DNA of 51,728 nt from Phenylobacterium sp. (GTDB taxonomy: Bacteria; Pseudomonadota; Alphaproteobacteria; Caulobacterales; Caulobacteraceae). This document shows, one piece after another, positions 19,756 to 27,701 of the stretch. Where the stretch lies: contig JAQGIV010000148.1 of NCBI GenBank assembly GCA_028290945.1, positions 1 through 51,728 on the forward strand. The letters are read 5' to 3'. Made by a program: the position numbers and the translations under genes. Under the pieces are notes generated by a model that was given only the letters and a program-made list of their open reading frames with translations, was not told where the DNA came from and ran no database searches. Position 1 is the first letter of the stretch. Each line of letters opens with the position of its first letter.

Positions 19756-20568
19756 CTAGAGCGCCGACCGCCGCAGGGCGACCAGCGCCTCATCCAGGCA
19801 GGCGCGGTCGCCGGCGATGACCATCTGGCCGCCGTTCGGCCCGATCGGCTCGCCATGCCAGTCGGTGACCAGCCCGCCGGCGCCGGCCAGCAGCGGGATC
19901 GCGGCCTCGACGTCCCAGACCTTCAGCCCGGCCTCGATCACCAGGTCGAGGGTGCCGGCCGCCACCATGGCGTAGGCGTAGGCGTCACAGCCCAGTCGGG
20001 CGAGGCGGGCGGCGGCGCGGATCTGGGTCCAGGCGCCGAGCTCGGCGCCGGTGAAGCACATTTCCGGATCGGTGGTGGCGATGATGGCGTCGGTGAGCCT
20101 CGGGCACGGCCGCACCTTGAGCGGCGTGGTCCGGCCGCGGCTGATCAGCCGCGCGCCGCGCGCGTCGCCGATGAACAGTTCGCCGATGTAGGACTGGCCG
20201 ATGGAGCCCAGCACGGGCTGGCCCTGGTGCCGGAGGCCGATCAGCGTGCACCACAGCGGCAGGCCGGCGATGAAGGCCCTGGTCCCATCCACCGGATCCA
20301 AGACCCAGACGAACTCGGCGTCCGGCCGGTCCTCGCCATATTCCTCGCCGATGAAGCCGTGGTCCGGATAGCGCTCGGCGACCAGCTGGCGGATCGCCCG
20401 CTCGGCGCCCTTGTCGGCCTCGGTGACCGGATCGAAGCCGCCGGGCCCTTGCTTGTTGTCGAGGCCGTGGGCGCCGCGGAACAGCGGCAGGATCGCGCCG
20501 GCCGCGGCGCGGTTCAGCTCGATCAGGAAGGCGTCGAACTCGTCGAGGCGGTCGGGGGAAAGCGGCAT
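19756..20568 (-). CDS. hisN: histidinol-phosphatase / inositol monophosphatase family
   Basis: A 270-residue magnesium-dependent phosphatase. The metal-binding motifs are GEEYGED and LDPVDGTRAFIAGLP, and the C-terminal motif is VWDVEAAIPLLAGAGG. The sequence GTRAFIAGLPLWCTLIGL with DPVTEADKGAERAIR matches the HisN group (histidinol-phosphatase), the eighth step of histidine synthesis in many Actinobacteria and alphaproteobacteria. Inositol monophosphatase or 3'-phosphoadenosine phosphatase activity cannot be excluded by sequence alone, and no other his gene is nearby. It is convergent with the hydrolase gene, 12 bases apart. Confidence 0.85.
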   Translation of the reverse strand: MPLSPDRLDEFDAFLIELNRAAAGAILPLFRGAHGLDNKQGPGGFDPVTEADKGAERAIRQLVAERYPDHGFIGEEYGEDRPDAEFVWVLDPVDGTRAFIAGLPLWCTLIGLRHQGQPVLGSIGQSYIGELFIGDARGARLISRGRTTPLKVRPCPRLTDAIIATTDPEMCFTGAELGAWTQIRAAARLARLGCDAYAYAMVAAGTLDLVIEAGLKVWDVEAAIPLLAGAGGLVTDWHGEPIGPNGGQMVIAGDRACLDEALVALRRSAL

Positions 20569-20610
20569 GGCGGGCAGGTTTAGCGCCTGCCCGGCGCCTT
20601 GGGAAAGCGC

Positions 20611-20991
20611 TTAGCCCTCGATCTCGCCGTTCAGGCTCTTGGCGAGGTCCAGCAGCCGGCGGCGCGGGCGTTCGCCGAGCTGGTAGTAGGCGCGGACCAG
20701 GTCGCGGGTCTCCTTGCGGGTGAAGATCTCGCCGCTCTCGTCGCCGCCCCGGATCAGCGCCTGGGCGCGGGCTTCGGCGAAGCCGTCGTAGAAGTAGCTC
20801 ACCGGCGCCTGCAGCACCTCGGCGAGCTGCCAGATGCGGGCCGCCGACATGCGGTTGGCCGCGCATTCGTACTTCTGGATCTGCTGGAAGCGCACGCCGC
20901 AGGACTCGGCCACTTCCTGCTGGGTCAGGCCCAGCAGCCGCCGGCGACGCCTCAGCCGGCGCCCCAGATGCACGTCGATCTCGTCCGCCAT
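20611..20991 (-). CDS. XRE/Cro-CI family transcriptional regulator (PhrR/PraR-like)
   Basis: A 126-residue regulator beginning MADEIDVHLGRRLRRRRRLL at an ATG at 20991. The helix-turn-helix is LGLTQQEVAESCGVRFQQIQKYECAANRMSAARIWQLAEVL, the form common to small alphaproteobacterial regulators such as PhrR/PraR. The C-terminal half (about residues 75-126) is charged and helical. The in-frame extension to 21072 has no family match. It is divergent from the acyltransferase gene across 126 bases. The targets are unknown. Confidence 0.88.
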   Translation of the reverse strand: MADEIDVHLGRRLRRRRRLLGLTQQEVAESCGVRFQQIQKYECAANRMSAARIWQLAEVLQAPVSYFYDGFAEARAQALIRGGDESGEIFTRKETRDLVRAYYQLGERPRRRLLDLAKSLNGEIEG

Positions 20992-21117
20992 GGCTTTCTG
21001 CCCGCCGCTACAAACGCCCCGGCTGTCCCGGATCGGGACCGCTCCAACCAAAGGCTTCAAGACCCGCGCCAATCGTGCGCGTTGCGCGGGACCCCGGACG
21101 CCGCCTACCTAAGGGCC

Positions 21118-22026
21118 ATGGCGAAGGCCTCTTTCTGGCAGGACCTGATGTGGCGCGCGGAGGCGGTGGCCTACGACGCGGCCGAGGCCTTGGCGCGCGC
21201 CTTCCCGATCGACGCCGTGTCCGATTTCGGGGCCTGGCTGTTCAGCGTGCTGGGGCCGCGCACCGGCGCCAACCGGGTGGTCGAGACCAACATGCGGATC
21301 GCCTTCCCCGAGGCCTCCGACGCCGAGATCGAGCGCCTGCTGCAGGCCCAGTGGCGCGAGGCCGGCCGCTGGTTCGCCGAGTTCACCATCCTCGACCGGA
21401 TCATCGCCGAGCCGGAGCGGGTGGAGGTGGTGGGCGCCGAGCGCCTGAAGGCCATCGCAGACGGCGCAGGCCCGGTGGTGTTCATCTCCGGCCATTTCTC
21501 CAGCTTCGAGATCATGCCGGCGGCCATCCTGCACGCCGGCATCGATTGCCAGATCACCTACCGCGCCACCAACAACCCCTATGTGGACGCCCGCATCCGC
21601 AAGGCGCGGTTCCGCTATGGCGTCAGGATGTTCGCGCCCAAGGGCATGGAAGGCGCCCGCGAGCTGATCCGCGCCCTGTCGCGCGGCGAGTCCGTGGCGC
21701 TGATGAACGACCAGAAGTTCAACGGCGGGGTGGCCGCGCCGCTGTTCGGGGTGACCGCCCACACCGCCCCGGGGCCCTCGACCTTCGCGCTGCGCTTCGG
21801 CATCCCGCTGCAGCCGATGTCGGTGCAGCGCACCGACCAGGGCCGCTTCCGGGTGGTCGTCCACGACCCGATCCATCTCAAGGACACCGGCGACCGCGAG
21901 GCCGACATCGAGGCCGGCGTGCGCCAGGTCAACGCCTTCATCGAGGACCGCATCCGCGAGCGCCCCAGCGAATGGTTCTGGGTCCACAAACGCTGGCCGA
22001 ACGAGATTTATAAGAAGCCCAGATAA
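21118..22026 (+). CDS. lipid A biosynthesis lauroyl/myristoyl acyltransferase (LpxL/HtrB family)
   Basis: A 302-residue late acyltransferase of the LPLAT family, which adds a secondary acyl chain to lipid A at the inner membrane. It contains NRVVETNMRIAFPEASDAEI, the catalytic HX4(D/E) box SGHFSSFEIMP (Glu in the acidic position, as in LpxL), ITYRATNNPYVDARIRKAR, NDQKFNGGVAAPLFGV, PSTFALRFGIPLQP and the C-terminal EWFWVHKRWP. The ATG at 21118 follows a purine-rich AAGGG. The larger in-frame ORF from 20599 crosses the regulator and is not real. A hairpin repeat element begins four bases after the stop. Confidence 0.92.
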   Translation: MAKASFWQDLMWRAEAVAYDAAEALARAFPIDAVSDFGAWLFSVLGPRTGANRVVETNMRIAFPEASDAEIERLLQAQWREAGRWFAEFTILDRIIAEPERVEVVGAERLKAIADGAGPVVFISGHFSSFEIMPAAILHAGIDCQITYRATNNPYVDARIRKARFRYGVRMFAPKGMEGARELIRALSRGESVALMNDQKFNGGVAAPLFGVTAHTAPGPSTFALRFGIPLQPMSVQRTDQGRFRVVVHDPIHLKDTGDREADIEAGVRQVNAFIEDRIRERPSEWFWVHKRWPNEIYKKPR

Positions 22027-22030
22027 ATCG

Positions 22031-22137
22031 CGCTCATCCCCGCGAAGGCGGGGACCCAAGCTGATTCAGCGGATCGCACGCTGGCCGCGCCACGTCCCGG
22101 TACGCCCAATGGGTCCCCGCCTTCGCGGGGATGAGCG
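22031..22137. repeat. composite hairpin repeat, family A copy 1
   Basis: Two 27-base arms (22031-22057 and 22111-22137) are perfect inverted repeats of each other. Each is itself a hairpin: CCCCGC-GAAG-GCGGGG in the left arm and its complement in the right. The outer end reads CGCTCATCCCC. The 53 bases between are not shared with other copies. It lies between the convergent acyltransferase and DUF2093 genes. Copies 2 and 3 are at 29884-29991 and 42637-42750. Confidence 0.92.
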
Positions 22138-22142
22138 GGTTC

Positions 22143-22358
22143 TTATTGCGTCTCCTGCCACCGCTTGAGCGCCTCGGCCGGGCCGGCGTAGGCTTCCTGC
22201 AGCGGGGCGCTCCAGTAGCGGAGCTGTTCCAGCGGGATCTTCACGCCGCTGACGGCGCAGAGCACGTAGCGGCCGGGCTTGAGCACGGCGAACTCGCCGT
22301 CGCCGTAGTGCAGGGTGGCGAGGTCTTGGCTCGCGAAGTCGCGGTCGTGGGCGTTCAT
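22143..22358 (-). CDS. DUF2093 domain-containing protein
   Basis: A 71-residue protein with the DUF2093 pattern: LHYGDGEFAVLKPGRYVLCAVSG followed by IPLEQLRYWS and a short tail. This uncharacterised family is restricted mostly to alphaproteobacteria and is commonly found beside xseA, as here, where it sits 28 bases from the xseA end. The function is unknown. The ATG is at 22358. Confidence 0.82.
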   Translation of the reverse strand: MNAHDRDFASQDLATLHYGDGEFAVLKPGRYVLCAVSGVKIPLEQLRYWSAPLQEAYAGPAEALKRWQETQ

Positions 22359-22386
22359 GGCCGCCTATCTAATCCCGGATCGGGCT

Positions 22387-23841
22387 TCAGAACAGGTCGC
22401 CCTGCGCGGAGGACGCCGGCTTTTTCGGCTTCACGGCCTTTTGCGCCGGCTTGCCCACCGGATCGGCGCCCTCGCCGTCGACCACGGCCGTGCGGGTGAC
22501 CTTGTCGCCGAAGGTCATGGCCACCGCCTCGCCGGACATCAGATCCGCCCCTGCCCGCACCAGGCTCCCGTCGGCGCGGGCCACCCTGGCGAAGCCGCGC
22601 TGCAGCGGCCGGTCGGGATCGACGCTGACATAGAGCTTGGAAAGCGCGCCGAGCCGCTCGGCCGCCCGCTCGACGCCGCGCCGCACGGCGGGTTGCATCC
22701 GCACGGCCACCGCGTCCAGCCGCTGGCGCTGCACCGCCTGCGGCCGCTGCAGCAGCAGCGGGGAGAGCCGCGAGGAAATGCGCACCAGATCCCGCTCGTG
22801 CGCCGCCGCGTTCTTGGCCAGCGCCGCGCCCAGCCGTCCGGAGACGATGTCGAACCGCTGCTCGGCCAGCCTGACTAGGTCCGGCACGCGCTGCAGGGCG
22901 CGTTCGGCGTGCATCACGCGGGCCCGGCGATCCTCCACCACCCGGCCGCCGCAGCGGTGCATGCGCGCGCCGAGGTCACCGACCGCCGCCTTCAGCTCGG
23001 CCAGCACCGGCGTCGCCATCTCGGCCGCCGCCGTGGGCGTCGGCGCCCGTCGGTCGGAGACGAAGTCGATCAGGGTGGTGTCGGTCTCGTGGCCCACGGC
23101 GCTGATCAGCGGGATCGCGCACGCCACGACGGCGCGGGCCAGGCCCTCGTCGTTGAACGCCCAGAGGTCCTCCACCGAGCCGCCGCCGCGCGCCACGATC
23201 AGCACGTCGGGGCGGGGGACCGCGCTGTCGGCGCCCAGCGCATCGAAGCCGCGGATCGCGGCGGCCACCTGGGCTGCCGCCGCATCGCCCTGCACCACCA
23301 CTGGCCAGACGATCACCCGGCAGGGCCAGCGGTCGCGGATGCGGTGCAGGATGTCGCGGATGACAGCGCCCGTCGGCGAGGTGATCACCCCCACCACGGC
23401 CGGCATGGCGGGCAGCGGCTGCTTCCGCTCCGGCGCGAACAGGCCTTCCGCCGCCAGCCGGGCCTTCAGCCGTTCGAGCTGGGCCAGCAGCGCGCCCATG
23501 CCGGCGGCTTCCATGGTCTCGATGACGATCTGGTAGCGCGACCCTTGCGGATAGGCGGTGATCTTGCCGGTGACGATCACCTCCAGACCCTGCTCGGGCC
23601 GGATCGAGAGGCCGCGCACCTGGCCCTTCCAGACCACCCCGTCGATGGCCGCCCGCTCGTCCTTCAGCGTCAGGTAGACGTGGCCGTTGGCGTGGTTGGT
23701 GACCTTGGAGATCTCGCCGCGCAGCCGCACGAAGCCATAGGCGTCCTCCAGCGTCCGCTTCAGCGCGAACGCCAGCTCCGAGACGGAGTAGGGCTTGGCG
23801 TTGCCGTCTTCGACGGGGGACTCAGGGGCGACGTCGGTCAT
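22387..23841 (-). CDS. xseA: exodeoxyribonuclease VII large subunit
   Basis: XseA with XseB degrades single-stranded DNA. The 484-residue protein has the N-terminal OB-fold ([44 protein letters not shown]), the catalytic domain with [41 protein letters not shown] and [31 protein letters not shown], a long helical region, and a C-terminal [18 protein letters not shown] segment. The small subunit xseB is not in the window. A basic tail ([17 protein letters not shown]) ends the protein. GIY-YIG and gcrA lie upstream. Confidence 0.96.
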   Translation of the reverse strand: MTDVAPESPVEDGNAKPYSVSELAFALKRTLEDAYGFVRLRGEISKVTNHANGHVYLTLKDERAAIDGVVWKGQVRGLSIRPEQGLEVIVTGKITAYPQGSRYQIVIETMEAAGMGALLAQLERLKARLAAEGLFAPERKQPLPAMPAVVGVITSPTGAVIRDILHRIRDRWPCRVIVWPVVVQGDAAAAQVAAAIRGFDALGADSAVPRPDVLIVARGGGSVEDLWAFNDEGLARAVVACAIPLISAVGHETDTTLIDFVSDRRAPTPTAAAEMATPVLAELKAAVGDLGARMHRCGGRVVEDRRARVMHAERALQRVPDLVRLAEQRFDIVSGRLGAALAKNAAAHERDLVRISSRLSPLLLQRPQAVQRQRLDAVAVRMQPAVRRGVERAAERLGALSKLYVSVDPDRPLQRGFARVARADGSLVRAGADLMSGEAVAMTFGDKVTRTAVVDGEGADPVGKPAQKAVKPKKPASSAQGDLF

Positions 23842-23913
23842 GGGGGGAAGGTAGTCCTCTGCGACGCGATTCCCAACGCAACGGCTGGTCTTGTTCCTTA
23901 AATGTTCTATGCT

Positions 23914-24326
23914 GTGTCATCCCGGTTTTGGCGCAGCCAAAGACCGGGACCCATCAACGCGGGCCGTCTCCGGATGACCTACTGGGTTTACATCCTTGCC
24001 AGCAGCCGCCACGGCACAGTCTATGTCGGCGTGACCAACAGCCTCGAGCGGCGAGTTGCCGAGCACAAGGAGAAGACGTTTTCCGGCTTCACCGCGAAGT
24101 ACGGCGTAGACCGGCTCGTCTGGTACATGGGCTTCGGTGAGGTCACAGAGGCCATCGCCTGTGAAAAGCGCCTCAAGCGATGGCGGCGGGATTGGAAGGT
24201 CAATCTCATTGAGACCGACAATCCGCACTGGCACGACCTTTACATTGAGATGATGGCTGTGCCCGTTTCGGTGAAGCCGGTGTCAATGGGTCCCGGACAG
24301 CCGCTGCCGCGGCTTCCGGGATGACA
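23914..24326. mobile_element. GIY-YIG gene enclosed by inverted hairpin repeats (family B copy 1)
   Basis: The left arm (about 23914-23956) and the right arm (24283-24326) are inverted copies sharing the outer end GTGTCATCCCGG and the inner end CCGGGACCCAT. The hairpin between these motifs differs in the two arms but is compensated, so pairing is kept on both sides. The start codon of the nuclease lies in CCGGATGAC at 23971-23979, and its stop in CCGGGATGAC at 24316-24325. No target-site duplication was recognised, so mobility is inferred. The same arms occur without a gene at 37159-37304. Confidence 0.65.
23974..24324 (+). CDS. GIY-YIG nuclease, single-domain (UPF0213/YhbQ-like)
   Basis: A 116-residue GIY-YIG endonuclease domain: TYWVYILASSRHGTVYVGVTNSLERRVAEHKE carries the YVGVT form of GIY-YIG and the catalytic Arg. 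The acidic helix TEAIACEKRLKRWRRDWKVNLIE carries the metal-binding Glu. Small proteins of this group are very common in alphaproteobacteria and usually uncharacterised. The start at 23974 sits inside the left repeat's CCGGATGAC motif and the last 12 residues (MGPGQPLPRLPG) are encoded by the right repeat arm. Upstream in-frame extension to 23902 lies in the repeat and is not needed. Confidence 0.85.
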   Translation: MTYWVYILASSRHGTVYVGVTNSLERRVAEHKEKTFSGFTAKYGVDRLVWYMGFGEVTEAIACEKRLKRWRRDWKVNLIETDNPHWHDLYIEMMAVPVSVKPVSMGPGQPLPRLPG

Positions 24327-24356
24327 CGCAATTTTGCTGAACAAGAGAATTTCGCT

Positions 24357-24419
24357 GAAAAAAGAGAAGGGCGCGCCGGGCTTCGGAAGCGGCACTGCGC
24401 CCCGGCGCCCGACGCGCCC
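24357..24419 (-). terminator. Rho-independent terminator of gcrA
   Basis: On the minus strand, arms 24419-24408 and 24380-24369 form a 12-base-pair GC stem with one G-U pair. It is followed by TTCTC and a run of six T residues (24363-24358 on the complement). It lies 38 bases beyond the gcrA stop and fits a classical terminator. Confidence 0.8.
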
Positions 24420-24457
24420 CCATCCCCAACGGATCTATTTGGCCGGGCCGTGGTCGG

Positions 24458-24955
24458 TCAGAGGTACCGACGCAGCGACCGGGCGAGCTCGGCGGCGGAG
24501 GACTTCTTCTTGCTCTGCACCGGCTGGTAGGCGACCGAGGCGTGCTCGTCACAGTAGGGACCGTCGTCCGAGCGCCGCCCGCAGAAGGTGAAGCTGTCCA
24601 GCGACGGATCGCCGATCGGCCATTTGCACATGTGGGCGCCCAGGGTCAGCACCGTGGCGGTGCCGGGCGCCTCGTCCACGTAGCGGACCGGGGTCGGCTG
24701 GGCGATCATCGAGGAGGGCTCGATCAGCCGGCGCGGCGCCGAGGGGGCGCTGACCGTGCGCGCCGGACGCGGCGCCTTGAACACCGTGCGCGCCGGCTTG
24801 GAGGGCGTCGCGCGCCCCGAAAGGCCCAGCCGGTGCACCTTGCCGATCACCGCGTTACGGGTGACGCCGCCCAGCTGCTTGGCGATCTGGCTGGCCGAAA
24901 GGCCCTCCTGCCACAGCTTCTTGAGGAGTTCGACCCGCTCGTCCGTCCAGCCCAT
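24458..24955 (-). CDS. gcrA: GcrA cell cycle regulator
   Basis: GcrA is a Caulobacterales/Rhizobiales transcription factor that binds RNA polymerase sigma70 and acts at promoters with methylated GANTC sites during the cell cycle. The 165-residue protein begins MGWTDERVELLKKLWQEGLSAS followed by QIAKQLGGVTRNAVIGKVHRLGLSG, the DNA-binding domain. A basic Pro/Ala linker follows, then a C-terminal sigma-interaction domain with CKWPIGDPSLDSFTFCG and DGPYCDEHASVAYQP. The ATG at 24955 follows GGGAGG. A GANTC at 25001-25005 and a CtrA-like box at 25057-25071 are upstream, and a terminator is at 24357-24419. Confidence 0.96.
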   Translation of the reverse strand: MGWTDERVELLKKLWQEGLSASQIAKQLGGVTRNAVIGKVHRLGLSGRATPSKPARTVFKAPRPARTVSAPSAPRRLIEPSSMIAQPTPVRYVDEAPGTATVLTLGAHMCKWPIGDPSLDSFTFCGRRSDDGPYCDEHASVAYQPVQSKKKSSAAELARSLRRYL

Positions 24956-25000
24956 GCCCGCCTCCCAGCCGTTGGTCCGGATCGCCCCCGCGGCGTCCTG

Positions 25001-25071
25001 GACTCAACATCTTGTGGCGCCCAGCTCTCTCAGCGCCCACCAACCACCATCAGTGGTAAACAACTCCTTAA
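25001..25071 (-). promoter_or_regulatory. gcrA upstream region: GANTC site and CtrA-like box
   Basis: GACTC at 25001-25005 is a CcrM recognition site (GANTC), 46 bases before the gcrA ATG. TAAA-N7-TTAA (25057-25071) differs by one base from the CtrA consensus TTAA-N7-TTAA. In Caulobacter, CtrA represses gcrA and its promoter is methylation sensitive, so both sites fit the known circuit. Binding is inferred. Confidence 0.5.
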
Positions 25072-25239
25072 GGACCACAATAGGCGCCCTGCCTTTCGTC
25101 CACAGGAACTACATATTGCGCCTCCGCTGCGCGCGAATGTCGCGCAGCGGACTCTTTCCGCGCTTCGCGCAATTTCGCCCCGCCGGGGCGGGCGCCGCGG
25201 CCTGGTCGCACTCTTGCAGGCCGCGCGCGGGGGGCGCAC

Positions 25240-26070
25240 ATGAGGACGATGAAGGACATGGCCGTAGCTTCCGAAGCCGTCTTGCCGCCGCAGCCGCGGG
25301 TCTACCAGGGCGTCAACTGGGTGGGGCTGAAGACCCTCTACCTGCGCGAGGTGCTGCGGTTCTGGAAGGTCGGCATGCAGACCCTGGCCGCCCCGGTGGT
25401 GACGGCGCTGCTCTACATGCTGGTGTTCGTGGTGGCGGTGGGCGGCGGGCGCGCCGTCAACGGCGTCGCCTACGGGGCCTTCGTGGCGCCCGGCCTGATC
25501 ATGATGCAGGTCTTGTCCAACGCCTTCGCCAATTCCTCGTCATCGCTGCTGCAGGCCAAGTTCAACGGCCTGATGGGCGACTTCATGACCCCGCCGCTGA
25601 CCCCGCTGGAGCACCTGATCGGCTTCGGCGCGGGCGCTGCGACCCGCGGCATCCTGGTCGGCGGGGTGGCGGCGGTGGCCGTCGTGCCCTTCGCCCACCT
25701 GACGGTCGCGGAGCCCTGGGCGGTGTTGTTCTTCGGCCTCGGCGCGGCGCTGATCATGGGCTTCGTGGGCATCATGGCCGGGCTGTGGAGCGAGAAGTTC
25801 GACCACATCGCGGCGGTCACCAACTTCGTGGTGATGCCGATGACCTTCCTGTCGGGGACCTTCTACCTGATCGACCGGCTGCCCGAGCCGTTCCGCACCT
25901 TCTCGAAGTACAACCCGATCTTCTATCTGATCGACGGCTTCCGCTACGGCTTCATCGGCCAGCACGAAGGCTCGCTGGCGGTGGGGGTGGCCATGACGCT
26001 CGGCCTGACGCTGTTCACCGGCGCCGTCAGCTTCTGGATGTTCCAGACCGGCTACAAGATCAAAACCTAA
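25240..26070 (+). CDS. ABC-2 type transporter permease (NodJ/YadH-like)
   Basis: A 276-residue membrane protein with about six hydrophobic segments. It has the ABC-2 permease features LKTLYLREVLRFWKVGMQTLAAP, ALLYMLVFVVAVG, GLIMMQVLSNAFANSSSSLLQAK, the LMGDFMTPPLTPLEHLIGF loop, and FLSGTFYLIDRLPEPFR with YNPIFYLIDGFRYGF. Permeases of this type export polysaccharide or drugs with a separate ATPase, which is not in this window. The ATG at 25240 is kept; ATGs at 25249 and 25258 are alternatives. It is divergent from gcrA. Confidence 0.9.
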   Translation: MRTMKDMAVASEAVLPPQPRVYQGVNWVGLKTLYLREVLRFWKVGMQTLAAPVVTALLYMLVFVVAVGGGRAVNGVAYGAFVAPGLIMMQVLSNAFANSSSSLLQAKFNGLMGDFMTPPLTPLEHLIGFGAGAATRGILVGGVAAVAVVPFAHLTVAEPWAVLFFGLGAALIMGFVGIMAGLWSEKFDHIAAVTNFVVMPMTFLSGTFYLIDRLPEPFRTFSKYNPIFYLIDGFRYGFIGQHEGSLAVGVAMTLGLTLFTGAVSFWMFQTGYKIKT

Positions 26071-26085
26071 CCCGAGCGACAGCCA

Positions 26086-26108
26086 GCAAAAGTGGGAACC
26101 ACTTTTGC
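26086..26108. repeat. perfect 10-bp hairpin between convergent genes
   Basis: GCAAAAGTGG (26086-26095) and CCACTTTTGC (26099-26108) are perfect complements around GAA. It lies 15 bases after the permease stop and 23 before the convergent araC stop. The sequence has no T tail beyond its own stem. It may be a bidirectional terminator or a REP-type palindrome. Confidence 0.75.
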
Positions 26109-26130
26109 GTCAGGCCGCGCGTAGAGAAAA

Positions 26131-26985
26131 TCAACCCCTCACCACCTGCGCCGGCGTCACGCCCAGCAGCCGGCGCATCCAGCGCGACAGGTGGCTCTGA
26201 TGGGCGAAGCCGACGCTGAGCGCCGTCTCGGCGATGGAGGCGCGGCCTCCCAGCAGGACGGCCCGGGCGCGGGTCACCCGCCGCTCCACCACATAGCGAT
26301 GCAGCGACTGGCCCATGGTCCGGCGGAACAGGGCCGTCAGGTGCGGGATGCTGAGCCCCGCCACGCCGGCCAGCTCGGCCAGCGACAGGTTGGCCTCCAG
26401 GTTGGCCTCCACATAGTCGATCAGCCGGCGGAGCTTCGGCTTCGACAGCGTCTGGCGCACGGCGACCGGCCGCTTGGTGAAGTCCTGCACCAGCCGCGCG
26501 GCCAGGGCTGCGGCCAGGCCGTCGGCGTGCAGCCGGCCGGCGTGGGCCGGGGTCTCCAGCTCGGCGCGCAGCGCATGGGCCACGTGGCTGACCACCGGAT
26601 CGCGGGCGCCCAATCGCGGCGCCAGCTCCACACCGCCGCGCGGCGCGCCCAGCGCCTCGGCCGTGTCGTCGATCAGTTCGGGAGCCAGCCGGATCGAGAT
26701 GATGTCGATGGCGGCGTCGTCTTCCCAGAACCCCAGGCAGCCGGCGGGCACGAAGTCGAAGTCGCCGGGCGTCGAAAGCCCGCGTCGCGTCAGCCCGCCG
26801 GCCCCGCAGTCGGTGCCGACCGGGCCCGAGGCGTAGAAGGCCAGCCGGTGCTCGGCGGCGATGACGCCGGTGTGTCGCCCCGGGCTGGCGCGCGCCAGGC
26901 ACGCGGTCAGCCCGCCCCAGGCCCGCGCCGGGCTGAGGGTCAGGGTGGGGTCCGGCGCGCCGGCGAATTTGAACGGGTAGGTCAT
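26131..26985 (-). CDS. AraC family transcriptional regulator
   Basis: A 284-residue regulator. The C-terminal AraC DNA-binding domain (about residues 185-284) contains LRRLIDYVEANLEANLSLAELAGVAGLSIPHLTALFRRTMGQSLHRYV with the second helix-turn-helix ASIAETALSVGFAHQSHLSRWMRRLLGVTP. The N-terminal part has the FDFVPAG-type sensor region of AraC proteins that bind small molecules. The divergent small membrane gene at 27112 may be a target. The inducer is unknown. It ends 22 bases from a perfect hairpin. Confidence 0.92.
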   Translation of the reverse strand: MTYPFKFAGAPDPTLTLSPARAWGGLTACLARASPGRHTGVIAAEHRLAFYASGPVGTDCGAGGLTRRGLSTPGDFDFVPAGCLGFWEDDAAIDIISIRLAPELIDDTAEALGAPRGGVELAPRLGARDPVVSHVAHALRAELETPAHAGRLHADGLAAALAARLVQDFTKRPVAVRQTLSKPKLRRLIDYVEANLEANLSLAELAGVAGLSIPHLTALFRRTMGQSLHRYVVERRVTRARAVLLGGRASIAETALSVGFAHQSHLSRWMRRLLGVTPAQVVRG

Positions 26986-27111
26986 CGGATGCCTAAGCCA
27001 ACCCCAAACGGCCGCCGTGTCAAAGCCGCCGACCAGCCGCCATCATCGGAACGTGCGCGCCGGCCGGGCCCCACCGGGCGAGCTTGACCGTCCAGCCTGG
27101 AGACCCCGGTG

Positions 27112-27612
27112 ATGACCGCCGCCGCCGCGCCCGCATCCTCCCCCGACAGCCGGCGCCTTGTCACGGCGATCCTCATCGCGGGTCTCGCCGGCGGCCTGGT
27201 CGATTTCGTCTACGCATCGGTGATGTTCGGCCTGATGCGCGGAAAGCCGATCTACAAGGTCTGGCAGGGGGTGGCCGCAGGCTGGCTCGGCAAGGCGGCC
27301 TCCGACGGCGGCTACGCCAGCGGCGCGCTCGGCGCCGTCACCCACTTCGGCATCGCGCTCTGCATGGCCGCGGCCTACGCGCTTGCCGCCACGCGGCTGA
27401 GCGTCCTCACCCGCCGACCGCTGCTCGCCGGCGGGCTCTATGGCGTCGCCCTCTACGCCTTCATGTACGGCGCGGTGCTGCCGTTGCGCTTCGGAGCGCC
27501 CTACCGCTGGCACGGGATCTCCTCGCTGGGCGACCTCGCCAGCCACATGGGCGTCGGCCTGGCCATCGCCTGGGTGCTTTCCCGTCGCGCGGGCGGCGCC
27601 CTCAATCGTTGA
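27112..27612 (+). CDS. conserved membrane protein, four-helix type
   Basis: A 166-residue protein with about four hydrophobic segments, including LVTAILIAGLAGGLVDFVYA, AVTHFGIALCMAAAYALAA and GGLYGVALYAFMYGAVLPL. The start is ATG at 27112 or GTG at 27109, both after CTGGAGACC. ATG is used here. The sequence is similar in type to uncharacterised alphaproteobacterial membrane proteins, but no named family is assigned with confidence. The C-terminus ends GALNR. It is divergent from the araC gene. The argD gene starts 89 bases downstream on the same strand. Confidence 0.75.
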   Translation: MTAAAAPASSPDSRRLVTAILIAGLAGGLVDFVYASVMFGLMRGKPIYKVWQGVAAGWLGKAASDGGYASGALGAVTHFGIALCMAAAYALAATRLSVLTRRPLLAGGLYGVALYAFMYGAVLPLRFGAPYRWHGISSLGDLASHMGVGLAIAWVLSRRAGGALNR

Positions 27613-27701
27613 CATCGAGGATTTCGAAGCCGAAAAGGCCAAGCCTTCCAGTCCCCGTTGCCACGCGCGCGGGGACGCTTCCGTTCTGGAGGGCTCCTTC
27701 G

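Noticed and set aside
25096..25104. DnaA box in the gcrA upstream region.
   Set aside because: TCGTCCACA has two mismatches to TTATCCACA, too weak to call alone.
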